Source of the DNA: an uncultured Ruminococcus sp.
GTDB lineage: Bacteria; Bacillota; Clostridia; Lachnospirales; Lachnospiraceae
Direction: 5' to 3'
Assembly: GCA_900066355.1 (NCBI GenBank)
Contig: FMEL01000028.1
Span: 1-13,231, forward strand
Length of the DNA stretch: 13,231 nt
The position numbers were made by a program, and so were the translations under genes. The notes under the pieces were generated by a model. The model was not told where the DNA came from and ran no database searches. It worked only from the letters and a program-made list of their open reading frames with translations. Position 1 is the first letter of the stretch. Each line of letters begins with the position of its first letter. Shown here one piece after another: positions 7,684 through 13,231 of the stretch.

Positions 7684-7742
7684 CTGTTTTTTTAAATTTC
7701 TTTATTTTTGTATATAAATATGCCGCTTTCTCTGAACCACTG

Positions 7743-9050
7743 CTATTTGTCACTCTTTAATATTGTGACAATGGATGCCAGCAGAAGAAACATCGGATAA
7801 TAAAGCTTCGGCATAATCTGGAAAGCGGAAATTTCGCCGCCCAGCTCATTGACCGCTGAGATTGCCACAAGCATCTGTGCTCCATATGGAATGATTCCCT
7901 GAAAGATACAGGAAAATGTGTCAAGGATTGATGCTGTCTTTCGTGGTGTAATGTCATACTCCTGTGCCATTTCTTTTGCAATCGGATTTGCCATCACAAT
8001 TGCAACCGTATTGTTCGCTGTCGCAATATCCATCGCACCAACCAGAAGTCCCATGCCAAGCTGCCCGCCTTTTTTGCCTCGAAAAATCTTGTGAATCCAT
8101 CCAAGCAGCGCATCAAATCCACCATATTCACGAATCAGGGCACACATTGCCGCAACAAGGATTGCAACCATACATGTCTCAAACATTCCGGATACACCGG
8201 ACCCCATGTTTGTCAGAAGTTCCACCGGGGTGATATGTCCTCCGGCAAGCATGATGACAGCTCCTGACACAATTCCGGTCAAAAGAACTACAAATACGTT
8301 GACTCCGATAATTCCACCGATCAGCACCAGCACATACGGAAGCACCTGAAGCAGATGATAAGACTGGGTAACATGTCCTTTAATTTCTGTCTGAAAGGAA
8401 AGAATGAGAATCACGGCCAAGGTTACGACTGCCGCAGGAAATGCGATCCAGAAATTCTCCCGGAATTTATCTTTCATCTCACATCCCTGTCCGTTGCATG
8501 CCGCAATCGTCGTATCCGAGATAAACGACAGGTTATCTCCAAACATTGCTCCGCCTATGACTGATGCCACACAAAATGCAAGATCAAAACCGGATGCTTT
8601 TGAGACTGCTGCCGCAATCGGTACAAGCAAAGTGATCGTTCCTACGGAAGTGCCCATTGCCACAGAGACAAAACAAGCCACAACAAATAATACCGCCACA
8701 GAAAATCTTGCCGGAATCAATGTCAACATGCAATATGCCACACTTTCCGCACTGCTTCTTCCTACTACACCAACAAAAGAGCCAGCTGCAAGAAAAATCA
8801 GAAGCATTGTGATGATATTTTTGTCCCCGACACCACGTGCCATAAGCTCCAGTTTTTTATCAAAATCTACTTTTCGATTCTGCAGACATGCGACCAGAAT
8901 TGCTGCAAGAAACGCAACAACAATCGGCACATTATAAAATCCCATCGGGATTTTCATTACATATTCAAATAAGATCCCCAGTCCCAGATACAGTATAAGA
9001 AATACCCCGATCGGCAAAAGTGCAATGGCATTGCCTTTTTCTTTCTTCAT
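7743..9050 (-). CDS. NhaC-family Na+/H+ (or metabolite) antiporter
   Basis: Integral membrane antiporter of 435 residues with about 11-12 helices. The family signature GGAMFGDNLSFISDTTIAA lies in the middle, preceded by MGTSVGTITLLVPIA. NhaC-family proteins exchange Na+ for H+, but members also swap organic acids or amino acids, so the substrate is open. I chose ATG 9050 (MKKEKGN) because GGAGAAGGG lies upstream; the in-frame ATG at 9071 has no ribosome site before it. It has its own near-consensus promoter and a leader with a terminator-like hairpin. It is followed by a 151-bp gap with no clear terminator before merR; a weak dyad (7747-7771) overlaps its last codons. Confidence 0.93.
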   Translation of the reverse strand: MKKEKGNAIALLPIGVFLILYLGLGILFEYVMKIPMGFYNVPIVVAFLAAILVACLQNRKVDFDKKLELMARGVGDKNIITMLLIFLAAGSFVGVVGRSSAESVAYCMLTLIPARFSVAVLFVVACFVSVAMGTSVGTITLLVPIAAAVSKASGFDLAFCVASVIGGAMFGDNLSFISDTTIAACNGQGCEMKDKFRENFWIAFPAAVVTLAVILILSFQTEIKGHVTQSYHLLQVLPYVLVLIGGIIGVNVFVVLLTGIVSGAVIMLAGGHITPVELLTNMGSGVSGMFETCMVAILVAAMCALIREYGGFDALLGWIHKIFRGKKGGQLGMGLLVGAMDIATANNTVAIVMANPIAKEMAQEYDITPRKTASILDTFSCIFQGIIPYGAQMLVAISAVNELGGEISAFQIMPKLYYPMFLLLASIVTILKSDK

Positions 9051-9081
9051 TATCAAAATTCCCTTCTCCATTTAGTAAAGT

Positions 9082-9109
9082 AAAAAATATGGGAAGGCTA
9101 AGCTTCCCA
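9082..9109 (-). terminator. Terminator-like hairpin in the nhaC leader (candidate attenuator)
   Basis: Minus strand TGGGAAG-CTTAGC-CTTCCCA followed by TA and TTTTTT. It lies between the predicted start site (about 9128) and the nhaC ATG at 9050, so it would stop nhaC transcription unless overridden. No alternative antiterminator pairing is obvious in the roughly 20 nt before it. An 8-codon frame (ATG at 9124, stop in the loop) precedes it but lacks a ribosome binding site. Confidence 0.6.
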
Positions 9110-9134
9110 CATAGAAATCTTCATCTCTGTAATT

Positions 9135-9163
9135 ATAATAGGTTATTTCACCACTCCTGTCAA
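9135..9163 (-). promoter_or_regulatory. Near-consensus sigma-A promoter of nhaC
   Basis: Minus strand: perfect -35 TTGACA (9158-9163), 17-bp spacer, -10 TATTAT (9135-9140). Predicted start near 9128, giving a leader of about 78 nt. Confidence 0.85.
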
Positions 9164-9206
9164 TTACAATCCCAGAACCCTTACCCTAGTCAAAATATTT
9201 TTATTT

Positions 9207-9233
9207 TGCAGGCAGCTGTTCCAACTGCCTGCA
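9207..9233 (-). terminator. Hairpin after the CAP/LRR protein gene, possible terminator
   Basis: A 9-bp perfect inverted repeat, TGCAGGCAG / CTGCCTGCA, begins 6 bp after the stop codon. On the minus strand it is followed by AAAATAAAAATATTTT rather than a clean U-tract, so termination strength is uncertain. It is the only candidate 3' end between this gene and nhaC. Confidence 0.5.
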
Positions 9234-9239
9234 TTTTCT

Positions 9240-12230
9240 TTACTTTCTATACACTGCCTTCGAACTCATTCCCCGAGCTTTTAAAAGCTTCTTATATGCT
9301 TTCAGCTGCTTTGCCGGAACTTTGACAGTTGGCTTTTTATAGGTTCCTGCAAAAGCTTTTGAACCTATAGTCTTGCCTGACAGTGTACTTGTCTTAATTG
9401 TAATACTCCTGAGTTTCTTACAATTACGGAATGCCTGTTTTCCAATACTTCTGACAGTTCCAGGAATTGTTATTTTACTCAGGCTAATGCAATTTGCAAA
9501 TGCTCTGTGGTCAATCTTTACGATTCCATTTCCACCACTTACCCTGCTCAGCTTCCTGCAACCATAAAATGCATTTGTTCCTATCACAGTAACATTTCTT
9601 CCTATAGTGACAGACTTAAGTGACTTATTATTTTTAAACGCATTTGCTGATATAGCAGTTACCTTGCAAGTGATTCCATTTACTTTGACCGTATCTGGAA
9701 TTCTTACAGATGATTTCTTATAAACAGGTTTTGTAAACTCAACACTTGCTCCATCCATCAGGACTTTGTAAACACCATTTGTTGATTTATCTTTTACCGT
9801 CTTTCCAGGAGTTACTGTTTGTTGTGTGAGTTTTGCAATTCTTTTACCTGAACTTATTTTCTGATTACAGATTGTACAGTAAATATCTCCTGTATATCCT
9901 TCGGAAGTGACACTTGCATCTTTTTTATTCCTGATCTCCTTTACTCCATGACCAGTTGCTGCGATTGCTTCTGTTTTAGTTATTCCACAGGAAGTACAGG
10001 TATATGTCTTGATACCTTCAGTAGTACAGGTGGACGATGTTGTAACCTCACCCTTATTCCATACATGATCTGTTTTTGGAATTACCTGACCTTCTTCTAA
10101 AAGTTCATTACAATCCTGACAGTAAACATCACCTGTATATCCTTCTGACTTACAGGAAGCTTCTTTTGCATCTTTTGTAATCTGATTTACATGTCCTGTT
10201 GCCGGAATCTCTACTCTTTTCGTATCATTACAGTTTTGACAAACCGAAATCGAATATCCATTTGCTGTGCAGGTAGCCTTCTGTTGTTGCTCTATTATGT
10301 AATTATGTGCAGTCTTTGGAATGTTAATTGTATCGGTATCACCACATTTTTCACATGTGTAGGTCCTGATTCCTTCTTCCGTACAGGTTGCCTTTCGTGT
10401 AACTATACCACTATCCCAGTCATGATCAAATTTCTTAGTTACTTTTCCAGAAGAAAGTTTTATTCCACAGTCTTTGCAATAGATGTCTCCGGTATAACCC
10501 TCTTCTTTGCAGGTTGGTTTTTTTGCATTTCTGGTTTCTTTGTTCTTATGACCGGTTGCTACTAAGGTTTCCGTTGTTTTATAAGGACAGTTTGTATAAG
10601 TGCAACAATATTCTTTTTCTCCAGTGGCTGTACAGGTTGGTGGTATTGATATTGTTCCTGAATCTAAAACATGGGTATGCTTCTTTCCACACCCTTCCCG
10701 GCTACAGGTTGCGGTTCCATCTCCATTGTCTGCCCAGGAATGTCCTAACGCTGGATGTTTGCTGTCTTTCTTAGTGATTGTTTTCGAACAGCGACTACAT
10801 TTACCGTGGAGAATGCCGCTGCTTTCACAAGTTGGTGCATCTTTTTTTGTTAGAATATACTTATGCCCAAGTTTTGGTATATCTTCTGTTTTTATGCCAT
10901 TACACTTTGCACAGGTACAATGAAATGTCTGTGTTCCCTGCTCGGTACAGGTTGGTTCTGTAGTTCTTTCTCCTTCATCCCATTCATGAGTATGTGTTGC
11001 CTCACATCCGCTACGCGTACAAGTTGCCGTTCCGTCTTTATTATCTGCCCAGATATGACCTAAAGCATCAATACTTCTCTGATCTGTTGTTGCTGTACAG
11101 TTTTTATTTTTACAATGGCGGCTTTCTGTGCCTGTTTTTTCACAGGTTGCAGCTATATCTGTAGTCCAGGTTGACGCATAGGTATGTCCCGTTGCAGAAA
11201 CGCTTTCTTTTTTGGTGTTTTTACAAATACTGCAGGTAAAAGTTTTTTCTCCAGGTTCTGTACATGTTGGTTGCTGGGTGATACTTCCATTATCCCAATG
11301 ATTCTTACAATCGTGGACAGATACTGTCGATGAACAAGATGCAGTTATACCATAAAGGGTTGCGGTCAGATTTGTTGTACCCTCTTTTACACCGGAAAGC
11401 TGATTATTGTTATAGGCCGCTGTTGAAGGATCCTCTACGGAGATAACAGGGGTATCCAGAACAGGTGCCAAGCCTCTTCCGCCTGACCAAAACTTAGTAA
11501 CATCTATTCTGATCTCTTTAATCGCTGGTGTTGTGTTCTCTCCTATGCGTAAAGAGTAAGACTCCTGGTCAAATTCTACATTGATCTTTTGGATTTTAGT
11601 TTTATCTACAGAAACAGAAACCGTTTCTGTACTATCATTTGCTGAAACTTCAGTTGTATTTATTTCAGGTCTGTATGCAAATTCTTCTACCCAGTAATGT
11701 ACTCCGTTATAATAAACGTGTCCAATTCCGACACAATTAAATTTAGAAGAAAGCATATTTCTACGATGTCCCTGCCCACCATAAGGCTCATTATCTTCTC
11801 TCCAATCGAAATTTACCTGAGAAGCCGTCATTTGGCCGGCAGCAATATTTTCACCAAAAAAATTGTAGCTAATATTTTCTTGCTGATAAATGCTCCTGGA
11901 ATCCCCTCCCATTGGACGTTCGTGATCATAAGATAATGCAATTTCTGTGGCACGTTTCATAGCTACTCGTTCAAGGTCATAATCATACTTAAGTTCTTTT
12001 AAATCCGTACAATAAGTTTTTGTAGTATCATCCATATTCCAATACCATGCATACTCACTGTTTGTTCGTGCCTCGTTAATCATGTCAACAATTTCTCGAG
12101 CTTCCGTCTGTCCGTATTTGACGGAAATATTTACCGGAATGATCTCAGCAGCTTTAGCTTTTTGTGGAAGGATAATGAGTCCTCCAAGAAAAAGCACGAG
12201 TACCAAAAGTCGTAATTTTGTTTTCTTCAT
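9240..12230 (-). CDS. Secreted CAP-domain protein with Cys-rich repeats and BspA-like LRR tail
   Basis: 996 residues. A Sec signal peptide (about 1-27, hydrophobic core then QKAKA) is followed by a CAP/SCP domain (about 44-185) with HERPM, GENIAAG, GQGHRRNML and VGIGHVYYNGVHYWVEEF. Next is an Ig-like BIG2-type stretch (about 190-306, ending LSGVKEGTTNLTATLYG). Then come eleven Cys-rich repeats (about 308-797) and a BspA-type LRR_5 region (about 842-965) with NAFKNNKSLKSVTI and AFRNCKKLRSITI. The tail is basic, ending VYRK, with no sortase motif or C-terminal helix, so it is secreted or bound non-covalently. ATG 12230 follows GGAGGGGGAAG; a longer frame would need TTG. CAP and LRR domains suggest a surface or host-interaction role; no activity can be assigned. 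The gene is monocistronic with its own promoter. Confidence 0.92.
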   Translation of the reverse strand: MKKTKLRLLVLVLFLGGLIILPQKAKAAEIIPVNISVKYGQTEAREIVDMINEARTNSEYAWYWNMDDTTKTYCTDLKELKYDYDLERVAMKRATEIALSYDHERPMGGDSRSIYQQENISYNFFGENIAAGQMTASQVNFDWREDNEPYGGQGHRRNMLSSKFNCVGIGHVYYNGVHYWVEEFAYRPEINTTEVSANDSTETVSVSVDKTKIQKINVEFDQESYSLRIGENTTPAIKEIRIDVTKFWSGGRGLAPVLDTPVISVEDPSTAAYNNNQLSGVKEGTTNLTATLYGITASCSSTVSVHDCKNHWDNGSITQQPTCTEPGEKTFTCSICKNTKKESVSATGHTYASTWTTDIAATCEKTGTESRHCKNKNCTATTDQRSIDALGHIWADNKDGTATCTRSGCEATHTHEWDEGERTTEPTCTEQGTQTFHCTCAKCNGIKTEDIPKLGHKYILTKKDAPTCESSGILHGKCSRCSKTITKKDSKHPALGHSWADNGDGTATCSREGCGKKHTHVLDSGTISIPPTCTATGEKEYCCTYTNCPYKTTETLVATGHKNKETRNAKKPTCKEEGYTGDIYCKDCGIKLSSGKVTKKFDHDWDSGIVTRKATCTEEGIRTYTCEKCGDTDTINIPKTAHNYIIEQQQKATCTANGYSISVCQNCNDTKRVEIPATGHVNQITKDAKEASCKSEGYTGDVYCQDCNELLEEGQVIPKTDHVWNKGEVTTSSTCTTEGIKTYTCTSCGITKTEAIAATGHGVKEIRNKKDASVTSEGYTGDIYCTICNQKISSGKRIAKLTQQTVTPGKTVKDKSTNGVYKVLMDGASVEFTKPVYKKSSVRIPDTVKVNGITCKVTAISANAFKNNKSLKSVTIGRNVTVIGTNAFYGCRKLSRVSGGNGIVKIDHRAFANCISLSKITIPGTVRSIGKQAFRNCKKLRSITIKTSTLSGKTIGSKAFAGTYKKPTVKVPAKQLKAYKKLLKARGMSSKAVYRK
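9330..9707 (-). repeat. BspA-like leucine-rich repeats (LRR_5) coding region
   Basis: Codes for about five LRR_5-type units with the recurring pattern I-x-x-x-A-F-x-x-C-x-x-L-x-x-V/I-T-I-x-x-x-V-x-x-I-G, for example TAISANAFKNNKSLKSVTI and SIGKQAFRNCKKLRSITI. Such repeats occur in bacterial surface proteins that bind host or matrix partners. Confidence 0.8.
9840..11309 (-). repeat. Eleven Cys3-His protein repeats (about 40 residues each)
   Basis: Each unit has the form (P/A)TC-x(2)-(E/T)G-x(3-6)-C-x(2,4)-C-x(10-20)-GH, as in PTCTEPGEKTFTC..C and ATCTEEGIRTYTC..C. Ten units keep all three cysteines and the closing His. Two insertions of a WADNxDGTATCxRxGC sub-unit follow units 2 and 4. Three units (6, 9, 11) share an EGYTGD(I/V)YC variant. 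Unit 11 lacks the first Cys (Val774) and the His (Gln803). The ligand set resembles a small zinc-binding knuckle or disulfide module; which one is not decided by sequence. Confidence 0.85.
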
Positions 12231-12294
12231 ATTCTTCCCCCTCCGAATCTTCAAATCTCAGACGTTTTGATACATCTGAATAGAAGCATGAAAC

Positions 12295-12312
12295 AACAGT
12301 AAACGTACTGTT
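12295..12312. repeat. Short inverted repeat in the leader of the CAP/LRR gene
   Basis: AACAGTA-AACG-TACTGTT, a perfect 7+7 dyad about 30-47 nt after the predicted start site and 65 nt before the ATG. It could be an operator or a leader hairpin. No partner is known. Confidence 0.35.
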
Positions 12313-12348
12313 TTTCGTGTTTCAATTGTAATTTTCGCTTTTATTTGA

Positions 12349-12377
12349 AGTATACCATATGCGTTTCCTAACGTCTA
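12349..12377 (-). promoter_or_regulatory. Extended -10 promoter of the CAP/LRR protein gene
   Basis: Minus strand: -35 TAGACG (12372-12377, four of six), 17-bp spacer ending TGG, -10 TATACT (12349-12354, five of six). The TG one base before the -10 makes it extended. Predicted start near 12342, with a leader of about 112 nt. Confidence 0.65.
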
Positions 12378-12407
12378 CTATTCGACATGTTTCCTCAGCT
12401 TCTTTTC

Positions 12408-12544
12408 TATATCTCGTTACTGTTCATTCCGTTCACAGCAACTTGGTCAAAATCCATTCCAAATCACTTTCGGTGATGGGATTTTGCCAATATTCATGGC
12501 AAAACACCTCGCGAGATATTACCTGTGAACAGTAACTATATCTC
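12408..12544. mobile_element. MITE-like non-autonomous element with 8-bp target duplication
   Basis: A 121-bp element (12416-12536) has perfect 11-bp terminal inverted repeats GTTACTGTTCA / TGAACAGTAAC. TATATCTC directly repeats on both sides (12408-12415 and 12537-12544), as left by transposition with an 8-bp staggered cut. It has no coding capacity. Inside are further dyads: GTTCACAG (12431-12438) with the right end, CAAAATCC / GGATTTTG, ATCAC / GTGAT, TTTTGCCA / TGGCAAAA and CTCGCGAG. It lies 38 bp upstream of the -35 box of the CAP/LRR gene. An 8-bp duplication is known for several IS families (IS66, IS6, ISL3, IS256); the parent is not identified here. Confidence 0.8.
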
Positions 12545-12605
12545 CTATAAAATGTTGTGTAACTGATTCCGAGTAAATTACCGAAAATATATTTCCAAAC
12601 AACAG

Positions 12606-12640
12606 AAAAACCCCGGAAACCTTACGGTTCCGGGGTATCT
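12606..12640 (-). terminator. Strong minus-strand intrinsic terminator without a visible gene
   Basis: Minus strand CCCCGGAACC, a short loop and GG-T-TTCCGGGG (one bulged base) followed by TTTTTCTGTT. It would end a minus-strand transcript coming from 12640-13000, where I find no minus-strand gene with a start. It may belong to a lost gene, an antisense RNA, or insulate the CAP/LRR gene. Confidence 0.8.
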
Positions 12641-12846
12641 TACGTTTGGACACATGTACCTTCACGATACTTTAATCCCGTTTTACCTCATATTTTTTAT
12701 GGTTTTCTCTCCAAAATACAGTGAAAAACGGCTGAATTGCACCACCTATTTTGATTTGCCTGATTTCTTGGCACCGTTTTGGCACCGGAGAATACTCAAA
12801 CTGATTCTCTTCTGTATCTGCCAAATACTTCTCTACAGACTTTATA
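12641..12846. other. Non-coding stretch, possible gene remnant
   Basis: No gene with a start codon and ribosome site is visible on either strand. One minus-strand frame is open from 12992 to a TGA/TAA-type stop at 12672-12674 (here TAA) but contains no ATG. The plus-strand frame at 12654-12911 lacks a ribosome site. A tandem TTGGCACCG repeat (12768-12776 and 12779-12787, period 11) is the only other structure seen. Confidence 0.4.
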
Positions 12847-12875
12847 TTGCACCGGTAATTTTTAACTGTTATAAT
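12847..12875 (+). promoter_or_regulatory. Extended -10 promoter of the small membrane peptide gene
   Basis: -35 TTGCAC (12847-12852, weak), 17-bp spacer, then TGT-TATAAT with a perfect -10 at 12870-12875 and the extended TG at 12867-12868. Predicted start near 12882, so the peptide gene would have a leader of about 159 nt. Confidence 0.7.
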
Positions 12876-12919
12876 CGAAACATGGGTGCTACCATAACGG
12901 TAGGCGGTTAGTCCTTCAA

Positions 12920-12991
12920 CAGAGGGTTGCAGAGTGCCAGTGGCACTCGTTTTGCAACGACCGAAGTGAAACGGAGACCTGTGACCCTCTG
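12920..12991 (+). promoter_or_regulatory. Folded 5' leader of the small membrane peptide gene
   Basis: CAGAGGGT (12920-12927) pairs with ACCCTCTG (12984-12991) and encloses two inner stems: TTGCA / TGCAA (12927-12931, 12953-12957) and GAGTGCC-AGT-GGCACTC (12932-12948). CCG / CGG pairing is possible around 12961-12973. Long structured leaders are known for mRNAs of type I toxin peptides, where they restrain translation; that role here is inference. Confidence 0.6.
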
Positions 12992-13040
12992 ATTACATAG
13001 AAACCTGTAAAGGAATCCAGTGGAAAGGAGGGCTAAGCCA

Positions 13041-13139
13041 ATGAGTATTGTTGACTTCATAGCAGTAGTGAGCTTCGGCTTAACCTGCTTTAGTATCGGA
13101 TATACATTAGGCAAAGATAATCATAAACCACAAAAATAA
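13041..13139 (+). CDS. Small holin-like/type I toxin-like membrane peptide
   Basis: A 32-residue frame that starts MSIVDFIAVV and ends in a polar basic tail (GKDNHKPQK). Residues 4-24 form one membrane-spanning helix. AAAGGAGG lies 9 nt before the ATG, an excellent ribosome site for so short a gene. Its size, single helix and polar tail match the peptides annotated in Lachnospiraceae as putative holin-like toxins, whose targets and antisense partners are mostly uncharacterised. The strong promoter and long folded leader fit a type I toxin mRNA. An IS element begins 7 bp after the stop codon and has probably removed the native terminator. A regulatory or housekeeping membrane peptide is the alternative. 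Confidence 0.75.
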   Translation: MSIVDFIAVVSFGLTCFSIGYTLGKDNHKPQK

Positions 13140-13149
13140 CCGCCCTGTG

Positions 13150-13199
13150 AACCGACCCCCAGAAGTTAGACCAAAAAATCTAACTATTGGAGGTCGGTT
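13150..13199 (+). promoter_or_regulatory. IS-end hairpin covering the transposase ribosome site
   Basis: AACCGACC (13150-13157) pairs with GGTCGGTT (13192-13199), and AGTTAGA (13164-13170) with TCTAACT (13179-13185). The ribosome site GGAGG (13189-13193) lies in the 3' arm. A transcript entering from outside would fold and hide it; TTTTCTT right after the stem could also cause termination. Confidence 0.65.
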
Positions 13200-13204
13200 T
13201 TCTT

Positions 13205-13231
13205 ATGGCAAAATATAACTTTGAGCTTAAG
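13205..13231 (+). CDS. IS3-family transposase OrfA, N-terminal fragment (runs off the edge)
   Basis: Nine codons are inside the window: MAKYNFELK. This matches the start of IS150-group OrfA proteins (MAKYxFExK...), the helix-turn-helix part of the IS3-family transposase. GGAGG lies 11 nt upstream. The identification rests on this short sequence plus the IS-end structure just before it. Confidence 0.75.

Larger units (their letters stand above)
13146..13231 (+). mobile_element. Left end of an IS3-family (IS150-like) insertion sequence, partial
   Basis: Begins near TGTGAACCGACCCCC with the TG terminus typical of IS3-family ends, followed by a long dyad and the transposase OrfA start. The element runs off the right edge, so the right inverted repeat and the expected 3-4 bp target duplication cannot be checked. 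The exact left boundary (13146 or 13148) is uncertain. Confidence 0.8.

Noticed and set aside
7747..7771. Dyad TTGTCAC / GTGACAA at the end of the antiporter gene as a terminator
   Set aside because: The loop is 11 nt, the stem overlaps the last codons and no U-tract follows it on the minus strand.
9840..11309. Cys-rich repeat region considered as a CRISPR array or DNA tandem repeat
   Set aside because: Similarity is at protein level with divergent DNA, units are about 120 bp and in one open frame, unlike CRISPR repeats and spacers.
12654..12911. Plus-strand 85-codon frame with a hydrophobic product
   Set aside because: No ribosome site, overlaps the peptide gene promoter, and AT-rich sequence explains the hydrophobic codons.
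12908..13114. Minus-strand 68-codon frame opposite the small peptide gene
   Set aside because: No ribosome site or family resemblance; it mirrors the peptide gene and its leader, which have a promoter and a strong ribosome site.

Overview
The window looks like chromosome of a low-to-mid GC Firmicute, most likely a gut Lachnospiraceae (Clostridia). The grounds are strong AGGAGG-type ribosome binding sites, the gene families present, a large secreted CAP / Cys-repeat / BspA-type LRR protein ending in VYRK, and a 32-residue holin-like peptide of a kind common in that family. This assignment is inference. All nine large genes are on the minus strand; the only plus-strand genes are the small peptide and a transposase start at the right edge.

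Left part (45-6457). A two-gene unit encodes a GntP-family permease and a class I glycerate kinase. It has an extended -10 promoter at one end and a strong terminator at the other. Directly upstream is a CdaR/SdaR-type sugar-diacid regulator, the expected regulator of such genes. Its gene is the last of a tight MATE exporter / membrane-anchored endonuclease-exonuclease-phosphatase (EEP) protein / cdaR operon (gaps of 4 and 11 bp). Together these suggest uptake of glycerate or a related sugar acid, phosphorylation to 2-phosphoglycerate and entry into lower glycolysis.

Middle (6601-9163). A MerR-family regulator with two C-terminal membrane helices overlaps a YbjQ-family gene. The pair has a textbook MerR promoter (19-bp spacer around a perfect dyad) and a strong terminator. 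Upstream is an NhaC-family antiporter with a near-consensus promoter and a terminator-like hairpin in its short leader.

Right part (9207-12377). A 996-residue secreted protein carries a signal peptide, a CAP domain, an Ig-like (BIG2) region, eleven Cys3-His repeats and a BspA-like LRR tail.

Right edge (12408-13231). This is an accessory, mobile-DNA region. It holds a 121-bp element with perfect 11-bp terminal inverted repeats and an 8-bp target duplication (MITE-like), a minus-strand terminator with no visible gene, and a small membrane-peptide gene with a long folded leader. It ends with the left end of an IS3-family (IS150-like) element that appears to have landed in the peptide gene's terminator.
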